Shown: positions 34,660 to 45,994 of the stretch, in pieces
How positions within the stretch are numbered: the stretch's first letter is position 1
Layout: each line of letters begins with the position of its first letter
From: Deroplatys truncata
Lineage: Eukaryota > Arthropoda > Insecta > Mantodea > Mantidae
Direction: 5' to 3'
DNA: 64,000 bases
Assembly: GCA_030765065.1 (NCBI GenBank)
Contig: CM060990.1
Span: 665,644,618 to 665,708,617, forward strand
The notes under the pieces: generated by a model
The model's database searches: none
What the model was told of the DNA's origin: nothing
The model's input: only the letters and a program-made list of their open reading frames with translations
Program-made: the position numbers and the translations under genes

Positions 34660-34790
34660 CTAAATTATTTCCCCAAAAAACTGATGTGCTATATTCACAT
34701 GGCTTTCTCTAACAACCATCGTTTATTTTTATGTAGCCTCTACAAACAACGCTTATTTTTCTATCTACATCGTGCTACTCGACGTAAATA

Positions 34791-35510
34791 CAAGGGTAAT
34801 CCAGAAAGTCCGAGACGTTTTCAAATAAACAATTAACAAAATGCAAATATCAACGTTTATTATCTACATTTGAAAGGTACACTCTTAAGCTATTTTTCTA
34901 CATAATCGTCATTTAAATTGAGGCATTTATCATAACGTGGCACAAGTTTTTCAATACCCTCTCTGTAGAAATCTGCCACCTGCGACTTCAACCACTGGTT
35001 TACACCGGCATGCAGTTCAGCGTCAGTATCAAAGCATCAATTTTATGCACGAAACTCCGTGAAATTTGGGGGAAATGTTCCGAAAGTTCTGTAATCGTGA
35101 AACGACGATTTTCACGAATTTTGTCATTGATTTGCATTGACAGTTCATACGGCTAGGCCTACCACTGCGATCCTTGTCGTGAACATTGGTACGGCCATTT
35201 TTAAAATCAATGCACCATTGCCTGACTCGGCTTTCACTCATTATTCCCTGCTCGTAAACATCACAAAGTTGACGATACATTTCAATTGGTTTGTTCTTTT
35301 TAGCCAATCGCACTTCACAAGTGGCGGGATTTTCTATTGCAGCGCACATTTTAACAACTCACAGAGAACACAGTAAGGAAGGCACAGTCCTCACGCTACC
35401 ACAGCTGGATGCGTACTGAATGTAGGAACGTTCTGACACCAAGATAGCGGGTCTAGCCCTCTCATCGCCACGATAGACCAAAACGTCTGGGACTTTCTGG
35501 ACTGCCCTCG
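34791..35510 (-). mobile_element. Internally deleted mariner, 720 bp
   Basis: The left inverted repeat (caagggtaatccagaaagtc) and the right one read inward (cgagggcagtccagaaagtc) match over about 31 bp, both continuing to gacgtttt. TA flanks both sides (34789-34790, 35511-35512). The interior keeps only the N- and C-terminal parts of a transposase. A full mariner is about 1.3 kb, so about 0.55 kb is missing. Confidence 0.95.
34890..35349 (-). pseudogene. mariner transposase, catalytic core deleted
   Basis: From ATG 35349: residues 1-75 form the mariner DNA-binding region (AIENPATCEVR, IEMYRQLCDVYEQGIM, RVRQWCIDFKNGRTNVHD, RSGRPS). After about residue 100 the frame breaks near 35035 and joins a C-terminal segment, AELHAGVNQWLKSQVADFYR, ending KLVPRYDKCLNLNDDYVEK at the stop 34890-34892. 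The three catalytic aspartates are all lost. It cannot be active, but it keeps both ends. Confidence 0.93.
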
Positions 35511-36184
35511 TATTTGCAGAAATATTTTAAGTACACATTTTGTTATAGGTACAAGGGGGATAGAGGAAACGATTCGAAAGTCAAATGCTTAACATGGAGT
35601 GACCTGGCCTTGAAATTATATACCCCTTCCACGGTATCCAAGAAACAGCTAAATAGTGATAGAACCATAGAATAAATAACAAACCATTCAAACGAATAAT
35701 AACGTATATCGTGGTTATGGCTGAAGCCACAAAATAAGTAATTGAAGATTGTGTTTTTTAAAGTGTTCTACATTTTCGGCTTAGTAAGTTCTTACCCATT
35801 GGTTACCAGTTACACAAAATTATACAACTTTTTCTTCGAATTACGAACTTCTCAGACTATTCCTATAAAATTTAACATATGCATTCTCCTTGCCATGCAG
35901 ATGTCTCAAATGTATGGTGTTTCATTTAAAATCAGAGCCATTCTTTCCAAATAAATGTTGGTTTGAGGTGGGGATTTTCTTGAAAATCTTCGTGTCGCAT
36001 CTTTGGAAGATACTGAACATATATCCTACCAAGTTTGGTATTTATCGGACTTTTCGTTTTAGGAAACTGTTCACACACACATAGCCTTTTTCTAAAAATG
36101 CTTTCCTTGGGTTCAGGTGACCTCAAAATATAGATTTCTGTTGAAATCTCGATATAGAGCTTTTGGGTGGAATATAATGGAGTA

Positions 36185-36560
36185 TACAACGGAGGGGGAA
36201 AACACGTGCACTGCGATCTCAACAGATCTATTGCGGGCTACCATCCTCAGGAAGAAAGGATGAAGTGAAGAAAACACAGGAGGCCACAGGCCGCAGTCAG
36301 AAACGCCATAGACACGTGCGGAAGTTCTTGGCTCGAAGACCCGTCCACTAGTGGAGCTGCCCAGAGAAGGCGATTAAGCATCCGCGCCATCTATCCGGCA
36401 CCTCCTCACACCGCGAAACGTATAAGCACACCAGGAAATCGTGGTAAATGAAAAACAACCCCAGCACTCTGCTACCGACCACGCAAAACACAAGGTTAGA
36501 GTGGTCAGTATATGGAAATTGAACCTGGGATCTCCTGAATGCGGGACTCACACGCGTGGA
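36185..36560 (-). mobile_element. SINE family S4, copy c
   Basis: Minus strand: tRNA-like head near 36555 (cctgggatctcctgaatgcg reversed), ggtcggtagcagagtgctgg, then the body to about 36185, where it meets the start of an R-A copy. Confidence 0.78.
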
Positions 36561-36697
36561 ATAAAATACTTACCTTATTTGCTGTTAAATATACTGGCGT
36601 GCATAAAATGTGGCCCATAATGAAACGGAGCTTTTATTTTAGTACTGATAAAACCCAGCCCCACCCCTACCACCGTGACCACCTCTTATTTTTTTCG

Positions 36698-36940
36698 CAG
36701 GTCAATCCCGGTGGAGGACGATGGACTTTTTCGGGCGTAAAAATCCTTAGCCTGCCTTTCCTTCGGAAGGGAAGTAAAGCCGGTGGCCCCGTGTCGTACA
36801 TTTATGGCATGTAAAAGAACCTCAAGTCTGATAAAGGGGCCTTTGAGCAAAATTACCGGTCTTTCTCGCCCGGTATAGATTGGGGCGCTAAGAACCATAG
36901 CAGTTAAAGGGCGTCCATAAATAAAACTCAATTTAGTTTT
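36698..36940 (+). mobile_element. SINE family S1, copy e, 5'-truncated
   Basis: Begins in the T-arm (ggtcaatcccggtggaggac) and runs to taaataaaactcaattt. The hairpin ccttcggaagg is intact. Confidence 0.9.
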
Positions 36941-38574
36941 TAACCTCTTTTTTTCGAAAATACTTTATCTGCTCAAAGTATGGTCGAACTACCGAAGGGT
37001 AACCTTACAACTTAAACCTTATATTTTCATGCTACACTACCGTTTTCTTAATGTCGGTTTTCTTACTGCCGTTTAGTAGCGACAATAATTTAACCTTCGT
37101 CTCCACGTCGCTGATGAAGGCTCTCAGATATGTAAATGTGGTAGCTGTCCTTCAGTTTAACCTCACATGCCCTTCCTCAAGAAGGCCGATTTATATTGTA
37201 ATTAGTTTAGCCTTTCATTGTGTACCATTAGTAGTGAAACTTTTCATAGAGGTGGTATCCTTACCACTCCTTCATTCCACATAGATTATAAATTCATTCA
37301 TTGGTTAGTTTGTATGTCCCTATAGAGAACTGTTACGGGCTGGGTGGAGCTAAAATTTTCATATAGGTATAAATGGATCAACACTATGACGATCTAGGGG
37401 AATGTGCCACTTTTTTGCAGAACAGTGTACATAGAAGAGAAAGTAAAAAAATGAATCCCTGAAGTAGTATAACAGAAATTAATAATAATTCTACGTAACA
37501 TACAAATAAATTGCAATTTACTTTATAAAAGCTTTTACTTTCATATTTATTTTCACTGAATAAACACTAACTGCTTGCTCGACTGTATTCAATGAACTGC
37601 TCTTTCTGAAACAATCCAAATAACTTGTCTCTGGCAACTGGTGGACTAAAACAGAGGTAGACATCTTCAAAGTCGGTCATACCTATCTGTTTGATGTTGA
37701 AGTTTCTTTTTTCTACGCCTTGTCAGTAGTTTCCACGCCCGCAGGTAAAAAACCACCCAGTCTCCATCACGCCTTCCAAGCAAGCCAGCGTTGGGTGGTC
37801 AACTCATTCTTTCTCACGCGATCAAGACGTTTATAGACATAGACAAGAGAATTCTAAGCGCACAGAGAATGTAAAAGCATTTATAGTCTGAGACTTAACA
37901 GGACATAGCTTACCTAAACTGGTAGGGGGAGATTCCGTCTTTATTTTAGAGGTGAATACTTGAAAGCTCTTTCGCTGATCATTGAAGGAATTTTTGTAAT
38001 AACACCCTGTTTTTGATCTCCATGTGGTGGTATGTTTATACTGTTATAAAAATGGGATATTAGATGGCAAAAATTTCAGTCTCATAAATTTGAATTCTCT
38101 CTAATTTGACATACAGGGTGGAAGGGAACCACATTCCTTCTAATATGTACTTCATAAGGGTATTACAAAAAAAAAAGTATAATAGCGTTTTGTTTGTTTT
38201 CGAAAAGAAAACATGGTTTATTCCACGAGAATGTACGAAGATAACACTTTGTTACTTGTAAGATAAGTAGAGTAAGCTATTTCTGACTTAGTTTCCGTAG
38301 TATCTATGTGATGTCATACATAGTTTTGAAATAATTAATCATTTTCCGAACACCGTTTTGCAATCGTAATATGATTAGAGACATAGACAATGTTGCTAGG
38401 TCAGTGTGAGAACCGGCTTCTGGACGTAAACAAAACAGCATGTCTGAACTGGGAGGTGGGGGGGACTAGCAGTTTTGTTTTCCATATGGCCCATAATCCA
38501 AACAAACAGGACGAAAGCGTAAAAAAATTAAACTGAGTTTAAATAAAACTCATTTTAATTTTTTTTTTATATTT
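36941..38574. other. Mostly unannotated
   Basis: Contains the small coding-like remnant at 37567-37767. A single MITE-like terminus at about 38113 (tacagggtggaagggaacca) has no partner that I could find. Confidence 0.45.
37567..37767 (-). pseudogene. Unidentified coding-like remnant
   Basis: The minus strand is open from 37767 except for one TGA. It ends in MTDFEDVYLCFSPPVARDK followed by LFGLFQKEQFIEYSRASS and a stop at 37567. The amino-acid mix (aromatic and charged residues, few runs) looks more like real protein than most frames here. A CAG precedes the last block (about 37687), so a terminal exon is conceivable, but a transposon fragment is equally possible. I do not recognise the family. 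Confidence 0.25.
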
Positions 38575-39020
38575 ATGACCGAGTATGACAGGAAACGGAG
38601 GGAACACCTCGCACCTCGACCCAACGCGGATCTTTTGTGCTTTCCATCCCTAGGAGGAACGGATGAGGTGAAGGAACCGTAGGGGGTTATAGGCCTCAGG
38701 CAGGTCGGCCGACAGAGACACGCAGAGGTTCCTAACGATTCCAAGTTTGATGATCCGGTCACACCGGCAGGCCGCTCAGGGAAGGCTTTCCTCTAGCGTA
38801 GCCGAGGAGAGCTATCTGTCCGACATTGTACAGCTCCTAAACTTGCCTGAAATATGAAAGGGGAATCGAAATTATGGTAAATGAGGAAAAGATAAAACAT
38901 GGTAGAAGAGAGGCCACTCCAGTATCTGCCAACCAGGGAAAACCATGAAAAGCTCATGGTCAGAGCGGTCGTCCCAAAAATCGAATCTAGGACTCTAGAA
39001 TGCGAGCTTCGCACGTTGCA
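38575..39020 (-). mobile_element. SINE family S4, copy d, with 3' end
   Basis: Minus strand: head with gattcgatttttggg near 38980, ggttttccctggttggcag, the body, then ggttccttcacctcatccgt and a 3' end of cataaatataaaaaaaa at about 38575. This copy defines the uninterrupted 3' module that is split by R-C at 49022. Confidence 0.88.
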
Positions 39021-41689
39021 TATAAGTCATTAATTGAAAACAAACAAAATAAATTGCCTTTATGCTGCTTCCCAGAATCCATCAACTAAATATATTAGCT
39101 ATTTAATATTCTTACAATAAATTCCTTTCAGGGTATAAAGTCATGCTAGGGTTAGAAAAAAAGATGTACCTAATGCCTAATTAAGATCAAGATTTGTAGT
39201 TAAGAAGCTTTACATAAAGAAAGCTCCTCAAATAAAACAGAAAGTAATTTGATTTTCAAACCAACATAACTAGGTAGCTTGTACAATGATGGAAATCGAT
39301 GGCGATCATTTAAAATACATGGCTTTAAATTGGTCGTACTAAACATAAATTTTGTAGATAAACCTGAATGTGAAGAAACGGGGAAAAAAAGAATCTTCCA
39401 AAGCTAAATTAAAGGAAAACGACGTAGAATACAGTGTTTAAATTATTCAAATTATTCGAATTACCTTCTCATGCATTCCCTTTGATGAAGAAGCCAGAAC
39501 CTTCTGTATCACGTGCAAGAGAATAATCAGAAAAACGTAAGCAACCTCTTTAAACAGTCTCTTCCAGTGAAGCCAATTTGTAGAGTTATCAGGCATTTCG
39601 TAAAAATACGTCAGGTCAAAGAATAGTGAAAAATGCTTAATGATAAAAGAGTATTTTAAATAACGACTGCAACAGTAACCCACATGTAGTGCTAGTCCAA
39701 CTAATGTGTAACAAAAAGTTTAAATTTCGTGCCCCAACAAATCTAAACGGCTCTAAGCTAAACAACATCACTGATACTTAATATTCGCATTTATTTAAGT
39801 ACCTGATCTTTCAAAATGTTTCTATTCCACTAAAATATAAACCACCGGGTTAAAAATATTTATATAATCCATAATATGCATGTAATTTAACAGCAGAACC
39901 GTAACTTAAATTCTGAATGCATGAAACATCTGTAAATGTGTAAATTATTGTATTTGAAAATATTTACTTTTAGTATCTAAATGACAGATTTTATTTCTTA
40001 ATTTTGAAAATGTTTGCTTCATTCAAAAGAGGGCTCTAAGTTTTATTAACCATAGCTCTCACAACATCCTACAACATTTGAATGAAGGTATATGCAACTA
40101 AATAAACTTGTGAAAAAATAGTTTTAAGTAATTTAATGTTCATGAGCATTTAAATGTAACACAATGGCATTTTCAAGTGTCGTTGGAATTTAAAATGTCA
40201 CCAAAATATAGATTAAAGTCAAACATAATTTCTTTATAAATAAAACGAAATTATTTTTGTTTCTTGAAAATAAATGGTCCAAAACTTCACTAAGTAACTC
40301 CTTTAAAAACTCTACGAAAGAAGAAATGTTTACTAAATATCGTCAATATGCTGTCCATCTGAAATGTGAAATTGAAATTGTAATATCTTAGCTATGTACT
40401 TCACAAATAGAGAGTCATTTTGAGAAACGCACCGAACATTTCATAGATCACTAATCGGCAGCCGAGTCTGCTGTAGCCCGCCTACTTGGCGAATGCGGTC
40501 GCTCTAAGTGGTGGACCAATATGAAAGAAAGCATGATGAAAAATATACAGTACCTCTTCTTATTCATGGTGCTGGAAGTGCTGTATCTCGGCTGTATATT
40601 CTGTTGGCATGTGCAGATAAAATCCACTTGGCACAGATCGTCTTCAGAAATTAACGAAACTCCTTGTTTTAGCTTTCCCCACACGACCAGCCCATTCCAC
40701 CACCCCACCCCTTGTAAAGTTTACCTGTAGTGACAAACCCACATATAGAGGAAGAATTGAAACATAATATTCATCATTAAATTTCGTTAATTTCTGAAGA
40801 TTAACTGCGCCAAGTGAATGGAAATTGTATCCGCAAATATCAGCAGAAAATACAAGCAGCCCTTATGTAGGAGGTAAGCATCACATACTTCACAATACAT
40901 CTTTTTTTCATTTCGACCAACTCGTCCAGAGTGGCCACACTCGGCAAACAGCTGGGCTACAACCGGCTTGGCTACAGGTTAGCAGGCTCTGAAATGTTCG
41001 GGGCGCTTGACAAAATTGATCCTGTATTTCAGAATAGTATACAGAAACGATGAAGTAAAATATGACTTTGCAACACTTGTATTTTATTGACATTAGTCCA
41101 AGCTATGGTGAAACATACTACATTATAAAGCTGAAACCATTATTATAAAATAAAAAAACACAAACACGTTACCAAGCTTTTATTGGCCCTCTAAAGCTTT
41201 CAACCTTCATTAGGTTTAACAGTAAAAAGGATAAGAAATGAAAAATTTATTAAATTATTTTTAAATTACCCTAAACGCCTCTAGTATTTTATTACTGCAT
41301 ATCATTTTCATGTTTAATATGAACAATATGAATGTTTTAGTGCTTTCACTGGTGCCATAATCTTTGTTATCGAAAAGATTTCCTGGCATTATGAGAATTA
41401 CAGAAGGCAACATATTGTACCGTTCGTGAAAATAATATATAATCCCGACGTGAAAACCTCCCTGAAATTAAAACGGTACAACGCTGCCCAGATAGCGATC
41501 ACCACCATATGGCGCAACTCATGTGTAAAGGGTAGGCTGCCTTCCTTTTTACCCAATACCGCGGCGGGACTCTTCTTGGGGTTATTGCTGTTTTAATGAG
41601 TTTTCTTTTCAAAGATAACCTTGCTAGTTTGGTAGTTTAAAGCCCTCTTAGGATCCCTAAAGGGATTCAGAAGAAAAAAGATATCTAAT
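39021..41689. other. No recognisable feature
   Basis: About 2.7 kb, mostly AT-rich, with overlapping short frames at 40451-40730 and 40908-41093 that show no domain. I see no repeat match. Confidence 0.5.
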
Positions 41690-42050
41690 GTATTAGATTC
41701 ACATTACATTTTACATCCACTATCGTTTCTCCTCTACAAACTAACGTTATTTTAAAAGCATATTTTTGTTTCAAATTTATAAAGATAAACGTTTGCAGAA
41801 ATGGTTCCATTACACACTTCATACTTAGTACAAGAAGGGTGAAAATTGAGTTTTATTTATGGACGCTCTTTAACTGCCGTGGTCATTAGTCTCTCATTAT
41901 ACGCCCGAAAAAATCCGTTGCCTCCGCCGGGTTTGAACCCGCGACCTCGGGAGTTGCAGGAAGCTGAAGCGATAGTGACATCTTTTAAAAAAGGGTCGCA
42001 TGGCATCGCGAGAAACAACTGAATACCGACAGTGCTTAAACAAATGTGTG
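41690..42050 (-). repeat. Repeat R-A, partial copy with S1 insertion
   Basis: Shares gataaacgtttgcagaaat and gcgagaaacaactgaatac with 25440-25580. The S1 piece at 41846-41960 interrupts it. Confidence 0.72.
41846..41960 (-). mobile_element. SINE family S1, copy f, internally deleted
   Basis: Minus strand: T-arm (cgggttcaaacccgg) and gattttttcgggcgt joined to the 3' end (taaataaaactcaattt). About 130 bp of body is missing. Confidence 0.85.
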
Positions 42051-42161
42051 TTAACCCTGCTACACTGCTCACATTTACTATACGTACATATGTAGTGTCC
42101 GGGTCAGTATAACCCGATCTACTGTTATTGATAGAAAACGTGTAGAACCACACTCAAAATA

Positions 42162-42523
42162 CACGGTGGACCATTTAAGTTGAGACTGTACAATATCTCC
42201 AAAACTAAGCGTTGTAGAAAGAAATGTCTTGAATATAAGTTGGTTGATATTATGCGGGAAAGCAAATGCCATTAGTCGTGTTTTATTTGAAGGACGCTGT
42301 AATGGTCATTTTAGGATCAATTTATATTAATCCTAATTGTAGGTTGTCATTTTAAAAAATTAAATTGACCTTAAAATGACCATTATAACGTCCTTCAAAC
42401 AAAACAGGACTAATGGCATTTACTTTCCTCCGTAATATCAAGCAACTTTTATCAAAGAAATTTCTTTCCACAACGCTTAGTTTTGGAGATATTGTACAGT
42501 ATAAACTTAAATGTCCCATCCTG
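42162..42523. mobile_element. Fold-back MITE, 362 bp, TA-flanked
   Basis: Nearly palindromic: left half cggtggaccatttaagttga..., right half reversed with tcaagcaacttttatc and ttttggagatattgtaca. Each arm is about 150 bp around a central loop near 42330. TA flanks both sides. It is the same family as 53715-54332 and has no coding capacity. Confidence 0.9.
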
Positions 42524-43429
42524 TATACAAATGAGTGTCATATAACACAATTATTAGCATATGTGTTTATTTACCAACATATTTTTTACTATTTAGTCAT
42601 ATAATGCAATTATTGGTGTTTATTTACCAACATATATTTTTTATTATTTAGTGTCATATAACACAATTATTTGTATTTGTGTTTATTTAATAACATATTT
42701 CTTATCATTTATTTTTAGTTATTTTTGTTGTTGATGCGTTTACTTGGAACATCTATTTGCTTTAGGGTTTTACATTATTACAATAATTTTGCTCAAGGTA
42801 TATGAAAACATTGGAAGATAATGAAAGTACGAAAATCTCTGTTTATCAATATTTGCACTTTGGACACAAGCAATTAGCATGAGTTTTGTAAAAATACATT
42901 TTACAGTTTCAATACAAGATAGTTTTGTTGTCATTGTTTGATGAGCAAAATTTACAGCGTGCAAGTTTTAAAGGTTTCTTGAAGTTTTACACTCTGAAAC
43001 TGTTGCTGAAGATTCTTCCCAATTCTCAATGATTCTTCAGGCTCATTGTTGTAACCATATGCAACTCATTGTTGACTACAGACGGTTTATTACAATATAA
43101 AGCGGACAATAGAAAAGTAAATGTCATAATATAAGGGCCATAAACACTAACATCGTATATAAGAATACTATGGCTTTCTTCTGGTCAATTTGACCGAAAC
43201 ACAATGTACGTAGCTATTACGGCTCGAGACTAAACTATGTTAAGTAATGGAGAATTGTTCTTTAAACATTGAGCTGATTTTGTAATGATAAACAGTCATA
43301 GAGTTTCATAGATATATCTTGCTTTATTTAAGAGAAAATGAGAAATCAATTTGTATTAAGGGTCACATTGACCCGAACAGAATTGCAGGGTTAAAGTTGT
43401 ACAGATAAAACCAGACGGAAATGAGAGTC
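42524..43429. other. No recognisable feature apart from short local repeats
   Basis: Three diverged tandem copies of a unit of about 60 bp (atttaccaacatattttt...) occur at 42540-42710. Otherwise nothing. Confidence 0.55.
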
Positions 43430-43625
43430 AGTTGAGGGATTTAATATCGTACCGACATGTTGCCATGGTAGCTCAGTTGCTTAGAGCAACGGCACGAAAA
43501 GCCAAGGATCCGTAGTTCAAATCCCGGATATGACATTGAATTGTTGCGTCTGATTCTACCTTTCCAACTTTATCCTATACACGGCATGTGTGGAAGAACA
43601 GTTAATTACCAAATGTGTGTTAGAG
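43430..43625 (+). repeat. S8 repeat with embedded tRNA-like segment, copy 4
   Basis: The 5' module gtcagttgagggatttaata is followed by a tRNA-like segment (ccatggtagctcagttgct, gtagttcaaatcccgg) and a trailing cgtctgattctacctttcc. This copy shows that conserved sequence extends upstream of the tRNA-like part. Confidence 0.78.
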
Positions 43626-44134
43626 TATTGAATTCAAAATAATAAAAACGAAACTCGAAAATAGTTATAACTTCTGTAAATTCTCTTATGGTTTACCAGT
43701 TACTGTCTGTTCAACAGAGTTTTAGATAGTGGGGTGGGATGGCTTATTACTCAGGTAAAACTTTAGCTGGTGGGAAGGGTGCACAGTGTGCTGAAATCGT
43801 GCCGCGCGTGGTGCGTACAATAGAAAACAGGCAACATTCTTTCGCTATCGCGTGTCTTTATCCCTTACTTGCCTCAGACCAAGTAAACACTACCTCCTTT
43901 CAGTAGCTAAACCTCTACCTGCTTGGTAGGGCTCCCCCACACTTAGCTAAAACATGCTGAACAGACTGTAGGTATACAAAATAAAAACAAAATTCATCTT
44001 TATGGAAGAGGACTTCAAGTATATTCGCAATATATTCAAGATGTACATTTCATTAGTCATGCAAATATGGTATTCTAATCAAAACTTAAGATAAACAATA
44101 ACGAAAATTTTGCATGTGAAGTGTAGTTCGAAGT

Positions 44135-44385
44135 CGTAGGTTTGACTTTAAAATCTTCGTGTGACATCCTTGAACTTAAATGCCAAATTTGGTATTTATT
44201 CGACATTTCATTTTTGCGTTAAGCCAAAACATAAGTGCGTCCACACAAACAAACACAGAAGGGCCTTTCTTTCAAAATGCTTCCTTTGCGTGCAGGACCT
44301 CAAATCAAGTGTGTTCGGTGAAATATCGATATTAAATTTTGGGGTAAAATATAATACTCCATCTACCTGTCGTAAGGAAATGGTA
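44135..44385 (-). repeat. Repeat R-A, 5' fragment
   Basis: On the minus strand, matches the R-A opening and the region to the gaagatttt motif. It includes the (c)gaaatatcgatatt segment. Confidence 0.7.
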
Positions 44386-45028
44386 GAGAAGGTAAACACA
44401 GGGTGTGGCCTGATTATAAAGAATTCCACACCTACGTTAATGAGTAACTTTTGAATTGGAATACTTATGTATAATGACCGCAACATATTTCTAAAAAATT
44501 TAGAAAGTTGCATTAACAGTATCAGATTATGGGTGAAACATTTATGTAGTTTTAAAATATGAACATATTTATTTTCCATTTCTGTCTATTTATGGCGTTC
44601 TTTCGAAATAATGTAGGGGAGAGGGGCCAAGTTGGCACAAATTTTGAGTTTTTTTTTTTAATTTTTTACTGCAACCTTTCAGCTAATCCTGTTCTATAAG
44701 TTTCCTTAACTGTATATATTATTAATTGCGTCATTATGTTATGGCCACTTAAAGTTAAATATACTAACTTTTCAAAACAATGCGTAGTGAGTCAACTTGC
44801 CCTACTTGGGAGGCTGGTTGGCACAGGATGCGGGGTAAGTTAGCTACATGTTATTTAATCGGAAAATGTGCAGTTTAAATGATTTATTAAAACAAATCTT
44901 ATGATCAAGTCATTAAGAACAGAAATATGATTAGAATTTATCATAGTAAAAGCACATAAGACAGGGTGAAGTTTTTGAAACATATCAATAGGTCCTTAAA
45001 GTAAGATGTAACGTCTAAGGTTAATTAA

Positions 45029-45632
45029 GAGGACAAGGTATTCTGAAATGGTCAAAAATCACATTTCTTTTTTGTTTTAGGCAGTAATATTATTATTATT
45101 CCCAGTTTCAGTAAATATATACTTTTGGGGGTTAAGAGGTTTTAAGACATTTAAATACCATTTAAATGCCAGTCTGCATTCCTTTAAAGCTATCATGCAA
45201 CGCCCCCCTTTTTGGAACATTTTTGTATCTTTCAACAACGAACGACTATATCATGCCCAGCGAGCAGTTCAGCAATTAACAAAAGAGGCCAGGACCAAGA
45301 GAAGGCAATCAAAAAAGCTGCAGTAATCCAGGAATGGTGTAGATGACTATGACCCTGGAATGTACTGAAGTATGTCAGAATTTTAATGTTAAAACTTTAA
45401 ATTCAGTTTTCTCAAAACAACATTTTTGTACACTTATGTACCTTTCTCTCAAAAAGTATAAGAAGTAGAGAGCTGAAATTTTCAGTACATGTATACAACA
45501 CATGGCTAAACGTTCTGAACCACAGTCATAATTTTATGATGTATATTACTGATATTAAGAAAGCAACATTACAAATTTTCCACAGTTTTGCTTCTTTAAC
45601 CTTGCAATTATTTTTTTTAAATTTCTAGTGAA

Positions 45633-45673
<41 letters not shown>

Positions 45674-45994
45674 CTAAAACATTAAGGTTCAGAAGATAGC
45701 TTATTATACTAAGAACAAGCGTGCAAAAGTGTGATTCTGTATTGCAAGTAGTATCAGAGAAAGAGGTACATGAATTCACATGTTTTAAGAGTAAATTTTA
45801 TTTTTCTGCTGAATGAAATAATTTTTACGGATTCAAATACCTAAGCTGCCAATGCAAACAATCGCTTGAAATAATTCTCAGGATTCATAGAATAATTCAT
45901 AAAAATTCACGAAAAACCATTGAGAACTTTAAGAGCAGTAGTAATTTAACACACTTAAGGTGTAATTTCCATGTGTTCCGACTACCTTGTCCCC
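45029..45994. mobile_element. TTAA-flanked element, 966 bp, nested
   Basis: The termini gaggacaaggtattctg and, read inward from the right, ggggacaaggtagtcgg match at 14 of 17 positions. TTAA lies immediately outside both ends (45025-45028, 45995-45998). A short plus-strand stretch at 45288-45362 (RTKRRQSKKLQ, stop, SRNGVDDYDPGMY, stop) resembles a basic transposase tail. TTAA duplication is usual for piggyBac-like elements, but the ends are not typical, so I leave the class open. Confidence 0.6.
45636..45672. repeat. (TA)n microsatellite
   Basis: About 18 units, inside the TTAA-flanked element. Confidence 0.95.

Larger units (their letters stand above)
34660..36180 (-). repeat. Repeat R-A, copy split by a mariner
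   Basis: The minus strand starts with the R-A opening at about 36175 (tgggtggaat reversed) and continues to 35512. It is interrupted by the mariner at 34791-35510 and resumes at 34790-34660. The sister copies at 25340 and 41690 are continuous across this point. Confidence 0.85.

Noticed and set aside
38113..38480. MITE starting tacagggtggaagggaacca
   Set aside because: Only one terminus was found; no partner inverted repeat is visible within several hundred bases.
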